From Streptomyces fumigatiscleroticus (GTDB taxonomy: Bacteria > Actinomycetota > Actinomycetes > Streptomycetales > Streptomycetaceae), in contig NZ_BMQF01000002.1 of assembly GCF_014647975.1 (NCBI RefSeq), positions 372,001 through 436,000 on the forward strand: DNA of 64,000 nt, given 5' to 3'. The position numbers and the translations under genes are program-made. Under the pieces are notes generated by a model. The model saw only the letters and a program-made list of their open reading frames with translations. It was not told the origin of the DNA and ran no database searches. The stretch's first letter is position 1; every line of letters starts with the position of its first letter. Positions 1-9,463 of the stretch are shown here, piece by piece.

Positions 1-499
1 TGTCCGCGCGGCGGGCCAGGGCCATGACGCCGGGGACGACGAACGGGGCGAGCAGCAGGTCGTACAGGGCGGCGGTGAACAGCAGCCAGCCCAGGCCGAC
101 ATGGCGGGCGGCGGTGTCGCCGACGAGGGCGCCGACCCCGGCGTAGAGCAGGGTGGATCCGGCCGCGGCGGCGACCACCACGACCATGGGGCCGGTGGCC
201 GACTTCAGGCGGCCGTTCTCCGGTTTGGCGAGCCCGGCGAGATAGCCGATGACGCACAGCACGAGGGCGTAGCGGCCGGCGGCGTGGTCGGCGGGCGGGG
301 CGAGGTCGGCCAGCAGTCCGGTGCCGAAGCCGACCAGGGCGCCGCCGACATGGCCGTAGACCAGGGCCAGGCCGAGGACGGTCAGCAGCGCCACGTCGGG
401 GACGGCGCCGGGCAGATGGAGCCGGGACAGGACGCTGACCTGGAGCACCAGGGCGACGACGACCAGGGAGACGGACAGCAGGATCCGGTTGACGCGCAT
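1..499 (-). CDS. mreD: MreD, rod-shape/cell-wall morphogenesis membrane protein (C-terminus outside window)
   Basis: The reverse strand reads from ATG at 499 (MRVNRILLSVSLVV) off the window edge, so only about 166 residues are visible. The visible part is a string of hydrophobic helices (for example LLTVLGLALVYGHVGGALVG and VVVVAAAAGSTLLYAGVGAL), typical of MreD. MreD is the integral-membrane partner of MreC in the elongasome; in Streptomyces the mre genes act mainly in the spore wall. It starts 12 bases after the mreC stop, so the two are almost certainly co-transcribed. Identity rests on hydrophobicity, length trend and position after mreC. Confidence 0.9.
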   Translation of the reverse strand, partial: MRVNRILLSVSLVVVALVLQVSVLSRLHLPGAVPDVALLTVLGLALVYGHVGGALVGFGTGLLADLAPPADHAAGRYALVLCVIGYLAGLAKPENGRLKSATGPMVVVVAAAAGSTLLYAGVGALVGDTAARHVGLGWLLFTAALYDLLLAPFVVPGVMALARRAD

Positions 500-511
500 G
501 GGCTCGATCTC

Positions 512-1459
512 CTACTGCTCTTCTTCGTACTGGCCGTCGGCGGGCGCCTGGGCGGACGGGGTCACGGTCACCGTCACGGTCGGCGTCGGGGTCGGCTTGG
601 GCTTGTCCGGCAGCACGGTGTCCCGCGGGTCCTTCTTCGGGGCCTGGACGACGACGCCGACGACGTCGAGCTTGGTGAAGCCGACGTAGGGCGTGACGTA
701 GAGGGTGCGGGTCAGATCGCCGCCGGAGGGGTCGACGCGGGAGACCACGCCGACGGGCACGCCGGGCACGAACGGCTTGTCGGACTGGGAGCCGAAGGTG
801 ACCAGGCGGTCGCCCTTCTTCACCTCGGCCTTGCCGTTGAGGAGTTCCACGCGCAGCGGGCGGTCCCCCTGTCCGGAGGCGAAGCCCAGCTCGTCGCTGG
901 TCTCCATGCGGGTGCCGACGGTGAAGTCGGGGTCGTTGGCGAGCAGCACCGTGGCGGTGTCGGGGCCGACGGTGGTGACGCGGCCGACGAGGCCGTCGCC
1001 GTTGAGGACGGTCATGTCGCGTTCGATGCCGTCGTTGGCGCCGACGTCGATGGTGATGGTCCAGGAGAAGCCCTGGGCCGCTCCTATGGCGATGACCTCG
1101 GCGCCCTTGATGCCGTACTGGCCCTCGGCGGAGAGCTTCAGCATCTTGTCGAGCTGCTTCAGCCGGCTGGCGTTGCGGTCGTCGCTGCCGAGCTTCGCCT
1201 TGAGGGCGGCGTTCTCCTTCTCCAGGGCGGCGAGCCGGTCGTGCCGGTCGCCGGAGTCGCGGATGGCGGACACCGCGTTGCCGATGGGGTCGACGGCGGC
1301 CGACACTCCGTTCTCGATCGGGCCGAAGACGGTCGCCGCGGCCTGCCGCGCCCCGTCGACCGGTGAGTCCTCCCCACCGCGGATGTCCACCGTGATCAGT
1401 GCGAACGCGATGGCGATCAGCAGCACCAGGAGCAGCCGGCTCTCTTTCGTGTCCCTCAC
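512..1459 (-). CDS. mreC: MreC, cell-shape determining protein
   Basis: 315 residues from GTG at 1459. One N-terminal membrane anchor (about residues 9-25, LLLVLLIAIAFALITV) is followed by a coiled-coil stretch (about 80-110, RLAALEKENAALKAKL) and then the paired beta-barrel region typical of MreC. The C-terminal tail (last 35 residues) is Pro/Thr-rich. MreC scaffolds the cell-wall synthesis machinery outside the membrane with MreB and MreD. The ribosome site is poor: GAGGAAGG lies about 15 bases upstream. The GTG overlaps the stop of a short upstream ORF (1456-1641) as GTGA, suggesting translational coupling. mreD follows after 12 bases. Confidence 0.95.
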   Translation of the reverse strand: MRDTKESRLLLVLLIAIAFALITVDIRGGEDSPVDGARQAAATVFGPIENGVSAAVDPIGNAVSAIRDSGDRHDRLAALEKENAALKAKLGSDDRNASRLKQLDKMLKLSAEGQYGIKGAEVIAIGAAQGFSWTITIDVGANDGIERDMTVLNGDGLVGRVTTVGPDTATVLLANDPDFTVGTRMETSDELGFASGQGDRPLRVELLNGKAEVKKGDRLVTFGSQSDKPFVPGVPVGVVSRVDPSGGDLTRTLYVTPYVGFTKLDVVGVVVQAPKKDPRDTVLPDKPKPTPTPTVTVTVTPSAQAPADGQYEEEQ

Positions 1460-1641
1460 GTGCGGCGGCCGTGCCTTCCTCGTCGAGAGTTCGGGATGGA
1501 ATGAGTCTCGGGATGGAGCTGTGGAATGAGTCTCGGGGTGGAACTTCGGGGTGGAACTTCGGGGTGGAACTTCGGGATGAGCTTTGGGATGAGCTTCGGG
1601 ATTGTGCGACGCCCGCGACCGAGTGGTGCGGGCGTGCTCAT
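1456..1641 (-). CDS. Possible 61-residue leader ORF coupled to mreC
   Basis: An ATG at 1641 opens 61 codons that end in the TGA of the GTGA overlapping the mreC start. The product begins MSTPAPLGRGRR, then is built from repeated Ile-Pro-Lys-Leu, Phe-His-Pro and Leu-His-Pro units, and ends in an Arg-rich tail. A TATAGA hexamer lies 3 bases before the ATG, so the message could be leaderless or nearly so. No family is recognised. Because the coding stretch is made of short DNA repeats it may simply be an open frame through a repeat. The exact GTGA coupling and weak mreC ribosome site are the reasons to list it. Confidence 0.35.
   Translation of the reverse strand: MSTPAPLGRGRRTIPKLIPKLIPKFHPEVPPRSSTPRLIPQLHPETHSIPNSRRGRHGRRT
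1490..1600. repeat. Degenerate direct repeats upstream of mreC
   Basis: About 110 bases consist of tandem imperfect copies of a 13-18 base unit. Three adjacent exact TTCGGGGTGGAAC copies are flanked by diverged ones such as CGGGATGGAATGAGTCT and TTCGGGATGAGCT. It lies entirely between mreB and mreC and inside the short ORF 1456-1641. Confidence 0.85.
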
Positions 1642-1658
1642 GTCTCTATATCAACGAT

Positions 1659-1692
1659 CCGCCGTACGGAAAAAGATCATCCCGTACGGCGG
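1659..1692 (-). terminator. Probable mreB terminator/attenuator hairpin
   Basis: Perfect 11-base arms CCGCCGTACGG (1659-1669) and CCGTACGGCGG (1682-1692) enclose a 12-base loop, 15 bases after the mreB stop. There is no U-tract after the hairpin on the minus strand (the T-run is in the loop). It may attenuate rather than fully separate mreB from mreCD. Confidence 0.6.
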
Positions 1693-1707
1693 AACCGGAA
1701 AGTCATG

Positions 1708-2727
1708 TCATCTGCGCGGCTGGGCGTCGAGCACCTGCTGGAGCGCCTCGAACTCCTCGACACACTTGCCGGAGCCGAGCGCCACGCTGTCCAGCGGGTC
1801 CTCGGCGATGTGGATCGGCATGCCGGTCTCGCGGCGCAGCCGCTCGTCCAGGCCGCGCAGCAGCGCCCCGCCGCCGGTCAGCACGATGCCCCGGTCCATG
1901 ATGTCGCCGGAGAGCTCCGGCGGGCACTTGTCGAGGGTGGTCTTGACGGCGTCCACGATGGCGTTGACCGGTTCCTCGATCGCCTTGCGGACTTCGGCGG
2001 CGGAGATGACGACGGTCTTCGGCAGCCCGGAGACGAGGTCTCTGCCGCGGATTTCGGTGTGCTCGTCAGTGTCGAGGTCGTACGCCGAACCGATCGTGAT
2101 CTTGATCTGCTCGGCCGTCCGCTCACCGAGGAGGAGGGAGTACTCCTTCTTGATGTGCTGGATGATCGCGTTGTCCAGCTCGTCGCCCGCGACGCGGATG
2201 GACTGGGCGGTGACGATGCCGCCGAGGGAGATGACCGCGACCTCCGTGGTGCCGCCGCCGATGTCGACCACCATGTTGCCCGTGGCCTCGTGGACCGGCA
2301 GGCCGGAGCCGATGGCCGCGGCCATGGGCTCCTCGATGATGTGCACCTGACGGGCGCCGGCCTGGGACGACGCCTCGATGACGGCACGGCGCTCGACGCC
2401 CGTGATCCCGGAGGGCACACAGACGACGACCCGCGGACGGGCCAGATACCGCCGCTTGTGGATCTTCAGGATGAAGTAGCGGAGCATCCGCTCGGTGATC
2501 TCGAAGTCGGCGATCACGCCGTCCTTCAGCGGACGCACGGCAACGATGTTGCCGGGCGTGCGCCCGATCATCTTCTTCGCTTCGGCGCCGACCGCCAGGA
2601 TGCCACCGGTGTTCGTGTTGATCGCAACGACGGACGGCTCGTTGAGTACGATCCCGCGACCCCTGACGTACACCAGCGTGTTGGCGGTCCCGAGGTCGAC
2701 AGCCATGTCACGGCCGATGAACGACAT
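1708..2727 (-). CDS. mreB: MreB, actin-like cell-shape protein
   Basis: 339 residues from ATG at 2727 ([13 protein letters not shown]), preceded by GGGGA six bases upstream. An in-frame ATG at 2739 (MGNS) is a close alternative and another at 2820 is less likely. Actin-fold motifs are clear: phosphate-1 loop [10 protein letters not shown] near the N-terminus, phosphate-2 loop [13 protein letters not shown] at mid-protein, and adenosine loop [13 protein letters not shown] near the C-terminus. MreB polymerises under the membrane to organise wall synthesis; in Streptomyces it is needed mainly for spore-wall integrity. A hairpin separates it from mreCD, while the next upstream gene, ndk, has its own terminator. 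Confidence 0.98.
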   Translation of the reverse strand: MSFIGRDMAVDLGTANTLVYVRGRGIVLNEPSVVAINTNTGGILAVGAEAKKMIGRTPGNIVAVRPLKDGVIADFEITERMLRYFILKIHKRRYLARPRVVVCVPSGITGVERRAVIEASSQAGARQVHIIEEPMAAAIGSGLPVHEATGNMVVDIGGGTTEVAVISLGGIVTAQSIRVAGDELDNAIIQHIKKEYSLLLGERTAEQIKITIGSAYDLDTDEHTEIRGRDLVSGLPKTVVISAAEVRKAIEEPVNAIVDAVKTTLDKCPPELSGDIMDRGIVLTGGGALLRGLDERLRRETGMPIHIAEDPLDSVALGSGKCVEEFEALQQVLDAQPRR

Positions 2728-2944
2728 TGAGTTCCCCATCAGGATTCGACTGGCCTTCCTGGGAGCTTTTGAGAGCTTTTCAGGTCGGCGAGGTGGGTGC
2801 TGTGACGTGAAGGCTTCCATCGTAGACGCGCCTGCACGAACACTGCGCGAGGGTCTCCGCCATTGTCAGCAGATGGCGTGCCGCCTCGCTTGTGGAGACG
2901 GCCCAACGGAGGCAAACGTTCCCCCGATCGCCACGCATATGCCA

Positions 2945-2974
2945 CAGGGCGGCCACACATGGGCGGCCGCCCTG
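2945..2974 (-). terminator. ndk terminator
   Basis: Arms CAGGGCGGCC (2945-2954) and GGCCGCCCTG (2965-2974) form a 10-bp stem about 70 bases after the ndk stop. The 315-base gap between mreB and ndk otherwise holds the mreB leader. A TACGAT hexamer on the minus strand at 2819-2824 is a possible mreB -10, but no good -35 was found. Confidence 0.65.
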
Positions 2975-3042
2975 GTCAGCCGTCCATTCCGGCTGACGGT
3001 GCGTCAGAAAAACGCATGAGAACAAGGAGTGTTCGGCAGGCT

Positions 3043-3459
3043 TCAGACACGGCCCGGGAAGAAGATCTTCAGCTCGCGCTCGGCGGACTCCTCGGAGTCC
3101 GAGGCGTGGATCAGGTTCTCCCGGACGATCACACCGAAGTCGCCGCGGACGGATCCGGGCGGGGCGGCGATCGGGTCGGTCGGACCGGCCAGCGCGCGGA
3201 CGCCCTCGATCACCCGCTCACCCTCGACGATCATCGCCACGACCGGGCCGGAGGACATGAACTCGACCAGCGGCTCGTAGAAGGGCTTGCCCTTGTGCTC
3301 GCCGTAGTGCTGTTCCAGGGTCTCGGTGTCCAGGGTGCGCAGCTCCAGCGCGGTGATCTGCCAGCCGGCCTTGCGCTCGATACGGCTGATGATCTCGCCG
3401 GTCAGGCCACGACGGACGGCGTCGGGCTTGAGGAGGACGAGGGTGCGCTGGGTCACGGC
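3043..3459 (-). CDS. ndk: Nucleoside diphosphate kinase
   Basis: 138 residues from GTG at 3459 (VTQRTLVLLKPDAV), chosen because AAGGAG lies seven bases upstream; the frame stays open six codons further. NDK transfers the gamma phosphate from ATP to NDPs through a phosphohistidine. The active-site signature NLIHASDS with its catalytic His is intact, as are the KPDAVRRG nucleotide-binding start and the PGSVRGDFG loop. Length is normal for the family. It is transcribed alone, between a DUF4233 gene and mreB. Confidence 0.98.
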   Translation of the reverse strand, partial: AVTQRTLVLLKPDAVRRGLTGEIISRIERKAGWQITALELRTLDTETLEQHYGEHKGKPFYEPLVEFMSSGPVVAMIVEGERVIEGVRALAGPTDPIAAPPGSVRGDFGVIVRENLIHASDSEESAERELKIFFPGRV

Positions 3460-3539
3460 GGGCTCCTTCGGATGCAACGGTTGTGCGGAGTGCTGAGATT
3501 ACCGGGCGTGTCCGCGCGCCCGTTACGCAGCGTCAGCCG

Positions 3540-3878
3540 TCAGGTTCCGGCCTGGGCCGCGAACCTCGCCTTCGCCTCGTCGACCTTCCGGCCGAAGTGC
3601 ACCGAGGCCCACCACAGGGCCGCGAAGACCGCCCCCATGAAGAACATCGTCGGGACGACGAACCCGGCCGCGATCAGAGCGATCTGGAGGATCCAGCCGA
3701 GCGCCACACCGCCGGGGCGGGTGACCATCCCGCACAGCGCCAGGCACAGGAACATCGCGATGCCGCTGACCGTCCAGACCGTCCCCATGGACAGGTCCGG
3801 GTCCTTCATGGCCACCAGCCCGGCGAAGCCGATCACGAAGAACTCGCCGATCAGGGTCGAAGCACAGAGCGTACGCAC
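3540..3878 (-). CDS. DUF4233 family small membrane protein
   Basis: 112 residues from GTG at 3878, six bases after the folC stop, with its ribosome site GGGGAGGGG inside the folC 3' end. Four hydrophobic helices fill most of the protein (for example STLIGEFFVIGFAGLVAM and GTVWTVSGIAMFLCLALCG), followed by a short charged tail (RKVDEAKARFAAQ). Proteins of this type sit directly after folC in many actinobacteria, and the gene spacing says operon. Function unknown. Confidence 0.9.
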   Translation of the reverse strand: MRTLCASTLIGEFFVIGFAGLVAMKDPDLSMGTVWTVSGIAMFLCLALCGMVTRPGGVALGWILQIALIAAGFVVPTMFFMGAVFAALWWASVHFGRKVDEAKARFAAQAGT

Positions 3879-3884
3879 GGGAAC

Positions 3885-5405
3885 TCAGCCCCTCCCCAGG
3901 AGCAGTCGGGCCTCGCCGACGGTGATGACGGAACCGGTGACGAGGACGCCGCCGCCGGCGAACTCGCCCTCCTCCTCGGCCAGGGTGATCGCGGACTCCA
4001 GGGCGTCGGGCAGCCGCGGCTCCACCTGGACACGGTCCTCGCCGAACACCTCGACGGCGATGGCGGCCAGCTCGTCGGCGTCCATCGCGCGGTGGCTGGA
4101 GTTCTGGGTGACCACGATCTCGGCGAAGACCGGCTCGAAGGCCTCCAGCAGCCCCCGTACGTCCTTGTCGCCGCTCGCGCCGACCACGCCGATCAGCCGG
4201 CTGAACTGGAAGGCCTCCCCGATCGCCTCGGCGGTCACCCGCGCGCCCGCCGGGTTGTGCGCGGCGTCCAGCACGACGGTCGGCGAGCGCCGCACGACCT
4301 CCAGCCGCCCCGGCGAGGCGACGGAGGCGAACGCCTTGCGCACGGTCTCGGCGTCCAGCGGCTCGGCGCGCTGCGCGCCGACCCCGAAGAAGGCCTCGAC
4401 CGCGGCGAGCGCCACGGCCGCGTTGTGCGCCTGGTGAGCGCCGTGCAGCGGCAGATACACCTCGGTGTACTCACCACCGAGCCCGCGCAGCGTCAGCAGC
4501 TGTCCGCCGACGGCGACCTGGCGTGCCACGACGCCGAACTCCAGCCCCTCCCGGGCCACCGTCGCATCGACGTCGACGGCCTTCTTCAGCAGCACCTGCG
4601 CCGCGTCCACCGGCTGCTGGGCCATGATCACGGTGGCGCCCTGCTTGATGATGCCGGCCTTCTCACCGGCGATCTCGCCGGGCGTGGACCCGAGCCGGTC
4701 GGTGTGATCGAGGTCGATGGGGGTGACCACGGCGACACCCCCGTCGATCACATTGGTGGCGTCCCAGCTGCCCCCCATCCCCACTTCCACGACGGCCACG
4801 TCGACGGGCGCGTCCGCGAAGGCCGCGTACGCCATCCCGGTCAGCACCTCGAAGAACGACAGCCGGTACTCCTGCGAGGCGTCGACCATCTCCACGTACG
4901 GCCTGATGTCCCGGTACGTCTCGACGAACCGCTCGGCGGAGACCGGAGCCCCGTCGAGACTGATCCGCTCGGTGATCGACTGCACGTGCGGGGAGGTGTA
5001 CCGCCCCGTGCGCAGCTCGAAGGCGCCGAGCAGCGCCTCGATCATCCGGGCGGTGGAGGTCTTGCCGTTGGTCCCCGTGATGTGGATGGACGGATACGAC
5101 CGCTGCGGCTCCCCCAGCACGTCCATCAGCGCGGCGATCCGGCTGACGGACGGCTCCAGCTTGGTCTCCCCCCAGCGCGTCGCCAGCTCCGTCTCGACCT
5201 CGCGCAGCGCCCGGTCGACCTCGGGGTCCTCCGGCCGCGCGGGCACGTCGGCCTGCGGAGGACCGCCCTGGGTCCGCAGGGTACGGCTGCCGGCCTCGAT
5301 CACCGCGAGATCGGGATCGCGATCGGTCTCGGCCGCGATGATCTCGTCGAAGGAGTCGAGAGGATCGGGCTGGTCCTGGTTGCCGTTCGGGGGGAGCTCG
5401 CTCAC
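3885..5405 (-). CDS. folC: Bifunctional folylpolyglutamate synthase/dihydrofolate synthase
   Basis: 506 residues from ATG at 5405. The Mur-ligase-like ATP site HITGTNGKTSTARM is at about residues 108-121, and the downstream magnesium/substrate region (ITPIDLDHTDRLG) and C-terminal domain start (VVLDAAHNPAGA) are present. It adds glutamate to dihydropteroate and to folates in the cytoplasm. An N-terminal extension of about 75 residues, acidic and Gln/Pro-rich, precedes the catalytic core. The gene is followed within six bases by the DUF4233 membrane gene. Confidence 0.97.
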   Translation of the reverse strand: MSELPPNGNQDQPDPLDSFDEIIAAETDRDPDLAVIEAGSRTLRTQGGPPQADVPARPEDPEVDRALREVETELATRWGETKLEPSVSRIAALMDVLGEPQRSYPSIHITGTNGKTSTARMIEALLGAFELRTGRYTSPHVQSITERISLDGAPVSAERFVETYRDIRPYVEMVDASQEYRLSFFEVLTGMAYAAFADAPVDVAVVEVGMGGSWDATNVIDGGVAVVTPIDLDHTDRLGSTPGEIAGEKAGIIKQGATVIMAQQPVDAAQVLLKKAVDVDATVAREGLEFGVVARQVAVGGQLLTLRGLGGEYTEVYLPLHGAHQAHNAAVALAAVEAFFGVGAQRAEPLDAETVRKAFASVASPGRLEVVRRSPTVVLDAAHNPAGARVTAEAIGEAFQFSRLIGVVGASGDKDVRGLLEAFEPVFAEIVVTQNSSHRAMDADELAAIAVEVFGEDRVQVEPRLPDALESAITLAEEEGEFAGGGVLVTGSVITVGEARLLLGRG

Positions 5406-5471
5406 GGGACCAGTCTACGTACCCCGGCCTGCACGTCCTGCGGGCAGCCGTGCCACGCGGCTGCGGGCAGT

Positions 5472-5570
5472 CGTGCCTCCCCCAGTGCCTCGAAGGCCTG
5501 GGCGGTACCCCAGGGCGGCACGGGTGGGCGCTGGGGGTACCCCCTGCTCGAAGAGCTCGGGAGAGGCACG
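5472..5570. repeat. Intergenic palindromic element between valS and folC
   Basis: Outer arms CGTGCCTC (5472-5479) and GAGGCACG (5563-5570) enclose further palindromes, including the perfect GGGGGTACCCCC at 5533-5544. Elements of this look (GGGGGTACCCCC next to CTGCTCGAAGAGCTCGG) recur in intergenic DNA of Streptomyces chromosomes. It may also end valS transcription. The full folC-valS gap is 5406-5651. Confidence 0.6.
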
Positions 5571-5651
5571 CCGTCGCGCCGCTGCCACCCCTCGGCAGCA
5601 GGCCCCGGTAGCCGAGAAAGCTCCGGGGCCTGCACGCATGTGTGAGAACGC

Positions 5652-8276
5652 CTACGCCCGCGGCAACCGCTCCAGCTGCGCGGCGATCCGCGCGATGTCC
5701 TCCTCGGCCTTCGCCAGCCGAGTCCGGATCTTCTCCACCACGTGATCCGGCGCCTTCGCCAGGAACGCCTCGTTACCGAGCTTCCCCGTCGCCTGCGCCT
5801 TCTCCTTCTCCGCGGCGGCGAGATCCTTCGCCAGCCGCTTCCGCTCCGCCGCCACATCGATGGCACCGGACAGGTCCAGCGCCACCTCGACGCCCGCGAC
5901 CGGCAGGGTCGCCGTGGCCGTGAAGGCGTCGCCCTCCGGCGTCAGGCGCAGCAGCTGCCGGATGGCCGCCTCGTGCGGCGCCAGCGCGCTGCCGCCCAGC
6001 TCCAACCGGGCCGGAACCCGCTGACCGGGCTGGAGTCCCTGGTCGGCGCGGAACCGGCGGACCTCGGTGATCACCGACTGGAGCGTCTCGATCTCCCGCT
6101 CGGCGGCGTCGTCCCGGAAGCCGGAGTCCTTCGGCCACTCGGCGACGACGACCGACTCGCCGCCGGTCAGCGTCGTCCACAGCGCCTCCGTGACGAACGG
6201 GACGACCGGGTGCAGCAGCTTCAGCGTGACGTCCAGGACCTCGCCCAGGACGCGCTTACTGACCTCGGCCGCCGCGCCGCCCGCCTGGAACGTGGTCTTC
6301 GACAGCTCGACGTACCAGTCGAAGACCTCGTCCCACGCGAAGTGGTACAGGGCGTCGGACACCTTCGCGAACTGGTAGTCCTCGTAGTACGCGTCGGCGT
6401 CGGCGACGGTCTTGTTGAGCCGGGACAGGATCCAGCGGTCCGTCGGGGACATCTCCGACGGATCCGGCAGCGGGCCCTGAACCGTCGCGCCGTTCATCAG
6501 CGCGAACCGGGTCGCGTTCCAGATCTTGTTGGCGAAGTTGCGGGACGCCTGGACCCAGTCCTCGCCGATCGGCACGTCGGTGCCGGGGTTGGCGCCGCGG
6601 GCCAGGGTGAAGCGGACGGCGTCGGAGCCGTACTTGTCCATCCAGTCCAGCGGGTCGACGACGTTGCCGAAGGACTTCGACATCTTCTTGCCGCGCTCGT
6701 CGCGGACCAGGCCGGTCAGCGCGATCGTCTTGAACGGGACCTCGCCGTCCATGGCGTACAGGCCGAACATCATCATCCGGGCGACCCAGAAGAAGATGAT
6801 GTCGTGTCCGGTCAGCAGGACGTCGGTCGGATAGAACTTCTCCAGGTCCGGGGTGCGCTCCGGCCAGCCGAGCGTGGAGAACGGCCACAGGCCGGAGGAG
6901 AACCAGGTGTCCAGGACGTCGGTCTCCTGGTGCCAGCCCTCGCCCGTCGGAGGCTCCTCGTCCGGGCCGACGCAGACGACCTCGCCCTCGGGGCCGTACC
7001 AGACCGGGATGCGGTGGCCCCACCACAGCTGGCGCGAGATGCACCAGTCGTGCATGTTGTCGACCCAGTCGAAGTACCGCTTCGACATGTCCTCCGGGTG
7101 GATCTTCACCCGGCCGTCGCGGACGGCGTCGCCGGCGGCCTTCGCCAGCGGGGCGACCTTGACCCACCACTGCATGGACAGCCGCGGCTCGACGGTGGTC
7201 CGGCAGCGCGAGCAGTGGCCGACGGAGTGGACGTAGGGCCGCTTCTCGGCGACGATCCGGCCCTGCTCGCGCAGTGCGCCGACGATGGTGCTGCGCGCCT
7301 CGAAACGGTCCAGCCCCTCGAAGGGACCGGGGACGGTGATGACCGCCCGCTCGTCCATGACGGTGATCGACTCCAGGCCGTGGCGCTGGCCGATCGCGAA
7401 GTCGTTCGGGTCGTGGGCGGGGGTGACCTTGACGGCACCGGTGCCGAACTCGGGGTCGACGTGGCTGTCCGCGACGACCGGGATGGTCCGGTCGGTCAGC
7501 GGCAGCTTGATCCGCTTGCCGACCAGGTGCCGGTACCGCTCGTCGTCGGGGTGGACGGCGACCGCGGTGTCACCGAGCATGGTCTCCGCGCGGGTCGTCG
7601 CGACGACGAGGGTCTCCTCGCCCTCGCCGTACCGGATGGAGACGAGCTCGCCGTCGTCCTCCTGGTACTCGACCTCGATGTCGGAGATGGCCGTCAGACA
7701 GCGCGGGCACCAGTTGATGATGCGCTCGGCGCGGTAGATCAGCTCGTCCTCGTAGAGCTTCTTGAAGATCGTCTGGACGGCCTTGGACAGGCCCTCGTCC
7801 ATGGTGAAGCGCTCACGGGACCAGTCGACGCCGTCGCCGAGGCGGCGCATCTGGCCGAGGATCCTGCCGCCGTACTCCTCCTTCCACTGCCACACGCGCC
7901 GGACGAACTCCTCGCGGCCCAGGTCGTGGCGGGACTTGCCCTCCTCGGCGAGCTGCTGCTCGACCTTGTTCTGGGTGGCGATGCCGGCGTGGTCCATGCC
8001 GGGCAGCCACAGCGCCTCGTAGCCCTGCATGCGCTTGCGGCGCGTGAGGGCGTCCATCAGCGTGTGCTGGAAGGCGTGGCCCAGGTGGAGCGAGCCGGTG
8101 ACGTTCGGCGGCGGGATGACGATGGTGTACGGGGGCTTGTCGCTCTTGGCGTCGGCGGTGAAGTAACCCCGGTCTACCCAGCGCTCGTACAGCTTCCCCT
8201 CTACCTCGGCCGGCGTGTACTGGGTCGGCAGTTCGGTCGTGGGCGCTGCTTGCGGCTGCTGAGTCTTCTCGGTCAC
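5652..8276 (-). CDS. valS: Valyl-tRNA synthetase
   Basis: 874 residues from GTG at 8276. Class I aminoacyl-tRNA synthetase charging tRNA-Val. The HIGH motif appears as [12 protein letters not shown] near residue 60 and KMSKS as [13 protein letters not shown] near residue 535. The connective-peptide editing domain lies between them ([15 protein letters not shown]). The C-terminal coiled-coil arm typical of ValRS is visible ([19 protein letters not shown], about residues 810-830). Length is normal. It is divergent from the 8414 membrane protein gene. No T-box structure was seen in the 137-base leader. Confidence 0.98.
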   Translation of the reverse strand: MTEKTQQPQAAPTTELPTQYTPAEVEGKLYERWVDRGYFTADAKSDKPPYTIVIPPPNVTGSLHLGHAFQHTLMDALTRRKRMQGYEALWLPGMDHAGIATQNKVEQQLAEEGKSRHDLGREEFVRRVWQWKEEYGGRILGQMRRLGDGVDWSRERFTMDEGLSKAVQTIFKKLYEDELIYRAERIINWCPRCLTAISDIEVEYQEDDGELVSIRYGEGEETLVVATTRAETMLGDTAVAVHPDDERYRHLVGKRIKLPLTDRTIPVVADSHVDPEFGTGAVKVTPAHDPNDFAIGQRHGLESITVMDERAVITVPGPFEGLDRFEARSTIVGALREQGRIVAEKRPYVHSVGHCSRCRTTVEPRLSMQWWVKVAPLAKAAGDAVRDGRVKIHPEDMSKRYFDWVDNMHDWCISRQLWWGHRIPVWYGPEGEVVCVGPDEEPPTGEGWHQETDVLDTWFSSGLWPFSTLGWPERTPDLEKFYPTDVLLTGHDIIFFWVARMMMFGLYAMDGEVPFKTIALTGLVRDERGKKMSKSFGNVVDPLDWMDKYGSDAVRFTLARGANPGTDVPIGEDWVQASRNFANKIWNATRFALMNGATVQGPLPDPSEMSPTDRWILSRLNKTVADADAYYEDYQFAKVSDALYHFAWDEVFDWYVELSKTTFQAGGAAAEVSKRVLGEVLDVTLKLLHPVVPFVTEALWTTLTGGESVVVAEWPKDSGFRDDAAEREIETLQSVITEVRRFRADQGLQPGQRVPARLELGGSALAPHEAAIRQLLRLTPEGDAFTATATLPVAGVEVALDLSGAIDVAAERKRLAKDLAAAEKEKAQATGKLGNEAFLAKAPDHVVEKIRTRLAKAEEDIARIAAQLERLPRA

Positions 8277-8413
8277 GCAGGTCAGTTTAGAGGTGTCACG
8301 ACCGAGTCCCGAAACGCGTTTGCTTTGTAACGGTGGGGCCCCCGATGCCGTGCGCGCGCCGTGTCTGAGACAGGATGTCAGGTACGCATAAGCACCTGGA
8401 GGGGAACCCAGTA

Positions 8414-9388
8414 ATGAGTCACAACCAGCCGGGCCCGTACGGCGGGCAGCCCCAGCAGCCCGGACCGTACGGCCAGCCGGGCCCCTACGGCCAGCAGCCG
8501 CCGCAGGCCCCCCAGCCCGGCTACGGCTACCCCCAGCAGACGCCTCCCGGCCAGCCGCAGCCCGGCTACGGCTACCCGCAGCAGCCCCCGCAGGGTGTCC
8601 CGCCGCAGCAGAACCCCTACGGCGGCCAGCCGGGCCCCTACGGCCAGCAGCCCCCGTACGGCCAGCAGCCGCCCGGCGGCCCGGCCCCGTACGGCATGCC
8701 CCAGCCCCCGGCCTCGGGCGGCGGCAAGAAGAAGACGGGCCTGATCATCGGCGCGGTCGCGGTGGTCGCGGCGATCGCCGTGGGGGCGTACTTCGTGCTC
8801 GGCGGAAGCAACGGCGGCGGTTCCGACATAGCCGACGACGGGGCGCACAAGCTGACGACGCCGGCGACGGTCATCGACGGCCAGTACAAGAAGAGCGCCG
8901 ACGGCGACGACGAGGACATGGGCATGTCCGAGGACGACCTCAAGGACACGGAGTCCTTCGGTGTGCAGAACCCGAAGGACGTCAGCGCGGCCTACACCGC
9001 GGGGTCGGGGCTCACCGCGAAGAACCTCGCCTTCTCCGGCGTCTACGGCACCATCGACGACCCGGAGAAGGTCGTCGACGCCTTCTTCGCCCAGATGAAG
9101 AAGGAGTCCGAGAAGGAGAAGGACCCCTCCGAGGGCAAGCTGGTGGGCAGCCCCCAGGAGTTCACGCCCGACGGCTTCGAGAACGGCGTCATGAAGTGCC
9201 AGGAGATCGAGAGCACCGAGAGCGGCCAGAGCATCAAGATGCCGTTCTGCGCCTGGGCTGACCACAGCACCCTCGCCTACGTGCTCTCCTACGACCTGGC
9301 CGCCATGACCTCGGGCAAGAGCACGTCGATGGAGGACGCGGCGGACCTGGCCGCCAAGCTCCGCAACGACGTGCGCGTCAAGGCCTGA
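8414..9388 (+). CDS. Membrane protein with Gly-Pro-Tyr-Gln-rich cytoplasmic tail
   Basis: 324 residues from ATG at 8414, preceded by GGAGGGGA. Residues 1 to about 100 are low complexity, repeating GPYGQQP and PGYGYPQQ. A single membrane helix follows ([20 protein letters not shown]), then an external domain of about 190 residues rich in Asp, Glu and Lys, with two Cys (MKCQEI, PFCAW) that could pair. Such PQG-rich single-pass proteins are common in Streptomyces and the function is unknown. The conserved neighbourhood (valS on one side, clpX on the other) suggests a core gene. Confidence 0.9.
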   Translation: MSHNQPGPYGGQPQQPGPYGQPGPYGQQPPQAPQPGYGYPQQTPPGQPQPGYGYPQQPPQGVPPQQNPYGGQPGPYGQQPPYGQQPPGGPAPYGMPQPPASGGGKKKTGLIIGAVAVVAAIAVGAYFVLGGSNGGGSDIADDGAHKLTTPATVIDGQYKKSADGDDEDMGMSEDDLKDTESFGVQNPKDVSAAYTAGSGLTAKNLAFSGVYGTIDDPEKVVDAFFAQMKKESEKEKDPSEGKLVGSPQEFTPDGFENGVMKCQEIESTESGQSIKMPFCAWADHSTLAYVLSYDLAAMTSGKSTSMEDAADLAAKLRNDVRVKA

Positions 9389-9410
9389 CGTCACCGCACG
9401 CGGACAGCGC

Positions 9411-9444
9411 CAAGGGGCCCCGGTCGAGCGACCGGGGCCCCTTG
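9411..9444. terminator. Bidirectional terminator between the 8414 gene and clpX
   Basis: A GC-rich hairpin with 15-base complementary arms (CAAGGGGCCCCGGTC and its complement) sits between two converging genes, 23 bases after one stop and 20 bases after the other. Confidence 0.85.
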
Positions 9445-9463
9445 CTCGTGTACACGGCGGCGG

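Noticed and set aside
8277..8413. T-box leader for valS
   Set aside because: No specifier loop, T-box sequence or terminator/antiterminator pair seen in the short leader.
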